Of a stretch of 64,000 nucleotides of DNA, positions 35,101-44,100 are shown in pieces. The stretch spans positions 255,422 through 319,421 of the forward strand of contig VSDK01001250.1 of the NCBI GenBank assembly GCA_009767595.1, written 5' to 3'. Within the stretch, counting starts at the first letter, position 1. Every line of letters starts with the position of its first letter. The notes beneath the pieces were generated by a model, which was not told where the DNA came from, did not search any database, and worked only from the letters and a program-made list of their open reading frames with translations. The position numbers and the translations under genes were made by a program. This stretch comes from Symbiodinium kawagutii (taxonomy: Eukaryota > Sar > Dinophyceae > Suessiales > Symbiodiniaceae).

Positions 35101-38100
35101 TCGAATGGAGATCGCCATAGATCAAGCGGGATATTTTTGAAGAGCAATGCTATATAACTCTTTGATAAAAGAGTGAATCAATAGAGCTCGAGGGAGCGCT
35201 TGTTGATCCTGTATCAATGGAGCTTGCCAATGCACAGATTCATCATTACTGACTTTGGTCTACACATGTCTACGCCAACCAAGTCTACACCGTTAAGCCG
35301 TTTCCACTCCTGGATTTCAATGGACACTCCTCGTTGCCACCACTGGTTTTCCCGGCAAAAGCTCCGCCACTCAGGTATACCACTGAAGGCTGCGCAACCT
35401 TTTTCAAGACCACTCGCTTTAAGCGTTTGGACAAGGCGGTCTTTGACTATGACAAGCTGTCACAGGAGGAGAGCTGGAGAGACGGTCATGAATCGTGAAA
35501 ATGAACCATTGGCAAGACTGGTTGGTGGTCATTTTTTGGTGGTTTGAACCATTGGTGGTAGTGATTAATGCTAGGGGAGAATAAGCAACAATAGTTAAAC
35601 AACTACTGGCTTGGTACAGTTTGTATTTCCCCTACCCGTGGTAGAAACAAATGGTTGGTTGACTGATATTTTTTCATAGGGGTTGAAACTGATAGAAACT
35701 ACCAACAGTAAAGTTGACACATGCAAGTTCATGTTCGCCATCACTGCACCATCAATGAGCCATCATGTTACAGTAATCATCACCATTCATGAATAGAATT
35801 AGTAAGCGACCATTGTTTTCCCCCGGTAGTAGGCCCATTGGTTTCCCGTGTATAGTTCACCACTAGTTAGTAACTCGCAATTGGTCTCCGGCCATTAGTG
35901 AGCCACCATTGGTAAGCCACCATTCCCTATCAGTCAACAATTTCCCTGAAGTGAGCCATCCCTGAGCCACTAAAACTATGCCACCATTGGTTTTCCACCC
36001 TTGGTTTACCCACTAACCTTAGCATTTTCAATTTACCCCCAACATGATCCGACATTAGTCAGCCACCATTGGTTTCCCCTCTACTGGTAAGCCACCATTG
36101 GTTCCCCAATCAGTCAACCACTTGGCTGTGGGTCAAAACCCTTAGTCCCCCTGGTTCCCCTATCATTAGTCATTGTTTTCCCTATGATTTGATTGGTTAA
36201 TATAAGCCAGTCTTGATGGTTAAGAGCTTGACCCATGGCCCATTCATCTTCCTACCATCCCTGTGTTCCCCCAGGAGCTACGACAGAATTGCGCCAATTC
36301 CGAGGCGGAGGTTCGGGCGACCTGGCACAGGGGCGACCTTTCCGGTGCTGCGCCGGTGGGAAGCGAGTTCCGGAACTCGGTGCGGCGTCAGAGGCAAATG
36401 CCAGGCGTTTTTTCATGGGATTTCGCGTGGATAATGGTGCGTGGTCATGGGGAATCATGGTCAGTAGTGATGGGTAGGGATTGTTGATGGATTTTGGGAG
36501 GATTCATGACCGACAATCAGCTGTAGAGATTCAGCTGTTGATGCTGTTAATGAATGCTAAAGGGTGCTAATTGATGCTTAATGAATGATAAGTTGATGGT
36601 AAACTTTATATATATATATACAAATATGATATAATGCTACTTGATGAAGATAATGATCATGATGCATCATATCATCCTAGGATGCCAGTGACAATGGATT
36701 GATGCTCATTGATGGTACCAACAGCTGGTATATGGACATCGGCCCTGGCTCTAGGCATACGGAATCCAATGGAGCACCAATATTCATCCATCAGGATCTC
36801 ATTGTATAGCTGGCTGGTGAGGGAAGATGCAAATGCTTCCATGGACAGAGAGAGATGCTGCATGTATAGATAGATCGAAAGATAGGTAGAAAACTAGAAA
36901 GGAGAGAGCGGGACAGAGAGAGAGAGAGAGAGGGAACGAAAGAAAAACAGACAGGCTAACCGCAGAGCCACAGAGAGCCGGCAGAAACACAAGCAACAAA
37001 GGGAGTTGGTTCATCAGATGTTTTTTTAGGTAGGTCGTTTCTGGTTTTTTGGTGGGTTGCCGGTTTTTGGCCTGGTGTCACCCACCTTTCCGCCGCAGAC
37101 AAAAGCGCTCCATCGAGTCAACCGTGGGAACATTGCCTTGGCAGTGATTCTGGAGGCCGGGGCGCGTGTAGCTATGCTGGAGGCTGTTTTTTGGGGAAAG
37201 GAAAGGAGCCCATCTATTGGCGTAAATGATGCTCATCAAGCTGGTTGACTGGCTACTTCATAAGGATTGTTAATAACAACAGGTAGGAACTGTCTAGAGA
37301 CATTAAGAGGGGCTATTGCATAGTAATTGACAACCAACAAAAGAGAGGCATCAAGCAAAAGCAGCCATCAAGCATAAGGGTGTCCTCCAACCTGGTTGGA
37401 TTCCGTGCCAAACATTACTTCGATTCCCCCCATTTGCGGACACCCTGGAAACGCCGAATTCCTTTCTGCTTCAGGAAGTTAAGCCATGCCAGCAGCTGGT
37501 GATGAGTGCAAGCAGGAATCTGCCATCAAATGGATCAGCCCTTCATCCTACGAAGCCTTCCCCGGCATCCTGCCTGGGGTTGTCCATTTGTGACCTGCCT
37601 GAAACCCTGCCACAGGACAAGCTTCAGAAGTAGCTCAGCATGCAGTGGTGGGCCGTCCTGCCGAAGGTTTGGAGTACTGCGGATGCATCCATGGATGGAC
37701 AAGCAGCCGACCCGACTTGTGGAAGAAGTGAGCCACATTCTAGTCAAAAAAATGCCTAAAAAGGAAAGATGTAAAGGCTAACACCAATGATTACATCTTT
37801 TCTGCATCATCCGTTGCAACGACAACTTCCAGGCTGTGAGAACTGGACGGGATGTACCACCTACTAGGATTGGCAACCCCCCTGGGTTTAGTAGAAGCTC
37901 CATACCTTTTGTTCCGGGTACAGGGGCGGGGGTCTTGTTAAGGGGTCCCGGGTCATAGCACCCCATGTAGCCCTCCGGAGATGACATCTCTGGTGAGTCA
38001 TGATCCAAACCAACTCACCAGCTGTTTGATATCACGTTTATGATTTTAGGAATGAGTTGGTTCGCTCATTGAGTTCATCATGGTGAGTCGCTCGCTGATT

Positions 38101-41100
38101 ACTAAGATCACCGTGAGTTGGTTGTAGTTGGTTGGCGGAGACCAGTGAGTAGCTAGGAATGGCTTGAGGATTCGCATCAACGATGTCAGGCTGTTGCTTT
38201 TTCCACAAGGTGGGCCCCCAATCACTTATAAGTTGGGTTGTAACCCCTATAACTGGTAGTTAACCCTAGTTAGATTAGTTATAAACCAACTTAGTTCAGT
38301 GGTTGGGGGCCCCCCTTGCACCAGCCATTGACTTGGTTGGCTCGCGCTGCACGACGGAACCGCCGTGTGCACCGAGGAAAACTGGAAGCCAAGGACACAT
38401 TTTGTGTGTGCCTTGTCTCAGGTACGTGGCCGAACGGTGATCCACTGGTTGGGTGCGTTCACCCAACGAAGTTCGGCCAATTCTTCATGGGTGATCGCCA
38501 AAGAGTTCAACGACACAAGGATTAGTTATGATTAGTTGATAGTAAGCATTGGCTTTTGACCGTATTCAATCAGCATCAATCAACCATGTTTGTTTGTATT
38601 TTTTGAAACGGACCAGCTGAGCAACGGTTCGTGAGTCCCGAAACATCGCATTTTTCACTTCGGGACTGAGAGGCAGATGCGCAGGTACGAAACTCACCGA
38701 AATCGAATATCCCCCAAGGTGTGATGGTTGAGGAGCTGAATACCATGTTTTTTTCCTGCTTTGGATGGTTATCCTCACTTATCCATTGATACATCATGAT
38801 TAATATTGATACTAATGATGGTATATGGCTGCGATTCCCCTATCATTAGTCATTGTTTCCCCTATTGTTGGCCATTATCCCCCATTAGTTGGCTGGTTAA
38901 TATGAACCCATAGCCATATTGTTGGTTCTCCTATTTGAATTGTGTTTCCCTAAGAAAACCCAGAGCTGAGGTGGTGAATACCCACATCCTTTGTGATCCC
39001 GGAGCCGCTGATGTGAAACTCTTCCAAGCGCATCTCCTACTGAAGGCGCAACCTGCAGCGTCAGGAGGAAATTGACGAAGGAAACGATGTCGAGGTTGGA
39101 AGTTAGAGGCAAAGTAGACGGTGACATGTTTGTATTGACAGCAAAACTGGTAGGTGGTTTAAAAACTTTTTTTTTCCTAGTCATCATTAACAAATGGTTG
39201 GTTGACTAACATTGGTCATAGGGGTTGAAGCCACCAACCAGCAAATGTTTTCGCATTCTTCGCGTTTATTCTATGCAGAATGTATTGACGCATTCCTATG
39301 GAATCACTGCGGCAATCTCAGCTCCTCAGGTTGGGAGTCGCCCCCATTGGCCTCCTGTGCGTATCTCAATAGGGGACCATCATTTTCCATCCTTCTCTGG
39401 ACCCACTTCTACATCATTTGGCTATGGGTCAATATTAACCAACCAACTAATGGTGAATTTCCACCAACAGTAATAGGGAAACAAAGGTTAATAGTAGGGG
39501 AACCAGGGGTACAGGGTTTTGACCCATAGCCATTTACGCCTACTTGATGAAAGTTGCCTCCCCGAGTTACCGAAGACACCACATGCAGAAAACGAAGCCG
39601 ACTGGAGACTGGGTCGCAAGTGCTAACACAAGATCATGAAAACAGATAGTGGTTTCTCAAAACAGGGCTACCCCCAAATCATCCATGAATAATCGTTTTG
39701 AAGTGATAAGCCACTGGCTTGAGAAACCACCCTATGGAACCTTGAACGCCATGCACCGCTACAGATGGGTCCTTCGCCCAGCCCCCAAAACGGGTCGCCA
39801 ACGCGGTTCAGGCCATCCAGGGGACTACCGCCTATCGTATGCCCATTTTGGTGTGTGGCCACTGGGACGCCACGACGTTTTGACAACTCGTCCCCGCTAA
39901 GCCTGGCTGAGACAGAGCTTGCAAGCTCTGACGCAGAGAGAGTTCAGCTATCAACCATGATAGCAACTAGTAGCTAATTGTTAATTGATAATTAGCAATA
40001 GTTTAGCTACTAGTAGATTAGCTTGTTAATTAATGTTGGTTTCTGATTAGTATCTAATACCTGTTGGTTTCATCTAGTTTCATTACTTTAGGGGGGGTTA
40101 CACTAATCAGAAACCAACATTAATTGTTAATTAACAATTGTATGGTTGAGTAAGTTACTAGTAGAACAGCTTGTTAAACAAACTACAGTTGCGTACTGGT
40201 TGTGAGCTACGGTTGTATGACTGCATAATTTCGTGAACATCATGCAGTAGCGATGGGACTTAGCCTGTTCTTGAACTCTATCATTGTTTGCTACCAACTC
40301 CAAAATCTCCGCATGAACCCATGAACCAACAAATGGATTTTTGGCTAAATACGCAAGGGTCAAAAACAGTCTGTGGTTGACAACCTGAATCTACGGGACC
40401 GGGATATATATATATATATACACATATATGGTGGCTCTTGCAATCCATAGTCAGAAACAAAATCCATGTCAAACAAATGACAAATTACGATTCCTCATTT
40501 TATAATCCCTCTTAATGGCAAGGCGATACTATAGGACTGGCGATCTGGAATGGTTAACAGGGGTGTTACTAGAAAAGAATGAAAAGCAATCATTTGCCAA
40601 ATGCTCCGCTTAACCAAAGGATAATAGCCACAAATCATATATAGTACTGGACCTTAGCAGTTATAGTTCTAGGTTGGTGAACCTTACTATAGTTCTAACT
40701 TTACCTTCTTAGCAAGTCTCAGTCAAACTTTGTACAGAAATGGCAGCAACAATTTACCAGATTGACCTTTGGCATCCACATTCGCATAGCTTTGGCAATC
40801 TGAGTATCGCCATTGAACTGATTAATTCTATACAAGGTGGGCACGGTGGGCCCCCTTAGTTAGCAAAGTTGGTTCATAACTAGGGTAACTACTAGCTATG
40901 GTAGATATAACCATAGTTGAATGGCTTACTAACCAACTTATAACTAGGGGGGCCTACCTTGTATCGTATACATCGATGATTTTTCATCATCTCGGTCGAA
41001 GCCTGGCAGTTCAGCGCTTTGCCACATGCCGTGGGAGGACCGATCCGCGTTCGCGCCGGTCCTCGGTGTGACTCAGGTGACTTCAATTCGACCCCAGACT

Positions 41101-44100
41101 CGGCGGTCTACGAATACTTCCGTCGCGGCTCAGTGTCTTGGACGACTCGTTGATGGTGAGCCATGGTACCGAGGTGGCGTGGTTAAGCCATGGTGATGAA
41201 CGGTGAAGCCATGGTTAAGCCATGGTTAATGGTGCCATATGCTGAGTCAAACATGGTAGGACTATTGTATAGATTTGTATCGTAGAACTCGCCATGTGCG
41301 GGTTTGAACCGCGGTGGCTGAAGTGAGCCCTTTAGCCATGATTATGTAGTTACCGGCTGCTAAATAGGTATAAAGACATCCAAGTACCATGTTTAAACCA
41401 TGATTAAGGGTCAGTCATCGTACCCATATATTGCCGAAATAGAATATCAGTATATTATTCTTTCCGCGTCACCAACTTATAATTGTTTGCCCTTTTATGT
41501 TTTGAATCCGCTAGCTGTCCTATACATAGAACTTGCCTGAAATGATCAGCTTGCAGCCAGGGCGATCTCCACTCACTGTATTCGAGAGCTCTGATACATT
41601 TGGTAGATATTATATTATGGTTGGGTTCAGAAGCGGGTCATAACATCCTACTCGTACCACTTTTAGCCATCGTTGCTGGCTAGCATCAAACTACCATGAT
41701 TAATTGATAATTGCTTGCCATTGAACTGCACATTACGTTGCGGATAAACATTATCACCTACTATTGGTGGCCATCATTATTCATGGCTGATTCGCAATCA
41801 TTTCCCGTCCTGACAAAATACATGTGGCTGAAATCCTCACAGCCAATTTCAGCGCACACCTCGTTACCAGTTGTTCCCGCAGCTCTCAGCAAGCACTCGG
41901 ACTCATGTTGTAATTGCGGTTGTTTTCCATGAGCGGAAATAGGGTGCATCATGATTGGTAGATTAATCAGTTAAACCATATCAATTGTTCATAATGACTA
42001 CTAAATGAATCCATAAGCAACGGATGGTTCATAAGCATAAGTGATCACTATGAACCCATTGTGAAAACACCATATGGATTCCTTGCCAAAACACCATAAG
42101 CCATTTAACACATAGGATTGCTTCAGATTTCACCGGAGTTAGCATTTGTTAAGCCATTGCAAATCCATTGTTAAGTACTACAAGACATGGATGGTGTTTT
42201 TCCAGTCCCAGGGCCACCTGGTGGGCAGGTGAGACAAGAGCATGAAGATCTCAAGAAAGATCCAGCTGGATTGATGAGGCCAGGGTGCCCTGCACCCGGG
42301 GGCATCCTGCAGGGCACCGGCTAATTCATGATGCCTGAGGAGCTGGTTAAGGTCTGTTGGTGGTTACTTAGCTGGTGGTGAAGTTGCTTATTGACTTCCT
42401 TCATGAGCTGGTGAATGATACGCAACAACGGCGGCGATGGAACGAAAAACGGGCTGATCATGGTGGATAATGGACAAGTCAACAATCTCGTTGGGTACTG
42501 TGATTCATGATGGGAATTGGTCAATGATGATCGACGGTAAATAAATCCTTGTTAGCAATGCTTGGTCAATGAAGCTTAGAATTATGTCCGATACTGTTTG
42601 TTATTTTCTACTAAAAGCACCTAAAAGCCGATTTCGAGGGAAAATCACCAACAAGAATAACAAGAACTTGATCACCGTTGCTGGGCCAGTCGTACGCTGA
42701 CGACTAGAGCCGTGTGCCCACCAGTCATGTTGGTTTCCTTAAGAAGGTGGTCGTATCTCCATCTATGGATGCCCAGATACTGATGACCGTCATCCCCTAT
42801 TCACAGTGATGGCGATGATTTATCATTACGAGCAGCCATGTTTGCTGGAACCATCGGGACATTCGTTAAGAATATGATATTAAGTCTCAACCATGATTAA
42901 CAATTTACGTGAACAGATATGGAGATCACTATCTTCAACCCCCTATCATTCTTGGTCACACTTGATTATTCCCTATTCGCCACTATGATTCACAAGCATC
43001 AACCATTACCCAGTGGTACCAACCGGGGCTTGATTCGTTGGTCCATAAGCCGCCTAAGTATAGTGCTATAACTAGGTAGTTACCCTAGTGAACTAACCAA
43101 AGTCAACTGGGGTGTACCGCTGTGTAGTTGGCTCCTGCTTGAGGAGCCTCCACTTGTCGAGTGGCATGTGCATGGCCACTGCCTATGAAACCTGCACTGG
43201 CAAGGAGGCGCCTAGGGAGCTGGTTGGGAGGGGCCAGGAGCTGTTCGGGGTATCCCGGCGGCCCTTTAAAGGGGAGCGATCTGGAGACAAAGAATGGCCA
43301 AGCCAAATGGCTGTAAGCTCGCCCTCAGCTTTAGCTGAACCTCCGGGAAGGCGATGGGAAAAACTGATCGTTTGGTAGTTTGTCATTTTGTTGGTACGCT
43401 GGGCGTACGTTTGTTGTTTGCTAATCATGCGGAATTGGTCTTTGGCACCTGAATATGTTTGCAATCATGTCAATGAGGCAGCCGTTGTTCAACGGCTGAG
43501 CTGATGTTTTCTCCTCGGCAATGTGCAGTAAGCTGTCGATCACCCAGTTGTCGGAAGCTCTCGTTCAAATGGCATGCAGCCCAGGTGCACATTGGCGTAT
43601 AGGAAGCAATTTCAATTTTAATATTATTGTATCCATCATTTGCCTTGTAGTTACCCGAGGTACCTCCACCAAGCAGTCACCTTTCGGCCCTTGGACCAAA
43701 AACACAGATCGTTGATGTTCGGTCAAGGGTTTCTTCTGTTCCAGGATATCCCACGCGAAGAAACTCCAACTTACTGGCAAGCCAATCAATTCCCGGTACC
43801 TTAGAATTGTTGGTAGCATTCTTTTAAGTCGGGAGGATCGGTTGCAGACTTCTGTAGTGTCCATTCCTTTTTTGCGAGTCAACCTCCTACAAATCATGGC
43901 CGGTGGTTCCTCACGGAAGCTTGGCCGAAGAAATTACTGAGAAACTCCCGATAAGGTCGGGTTTTTTATTATGTGTTTTTTGTCGTGGTTTGAAAGGGAA
44001 ATGCATTTGCATCCGCAGCTAGGGTTGCAAGCGGACAGCTCACAATGGTTGTAAGCATGTACCTCTACAGCCACGGCAGTCACTCCCCTAGGAAGTGGGA

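Noticed and set aside
36599..36630. Possible promoter TATA box
   Set aside because: TATATATA runs here and elsewhere are microsatellite-like, lie inside an intron, and dinoflagellate promoters generally lack TATA boxes.
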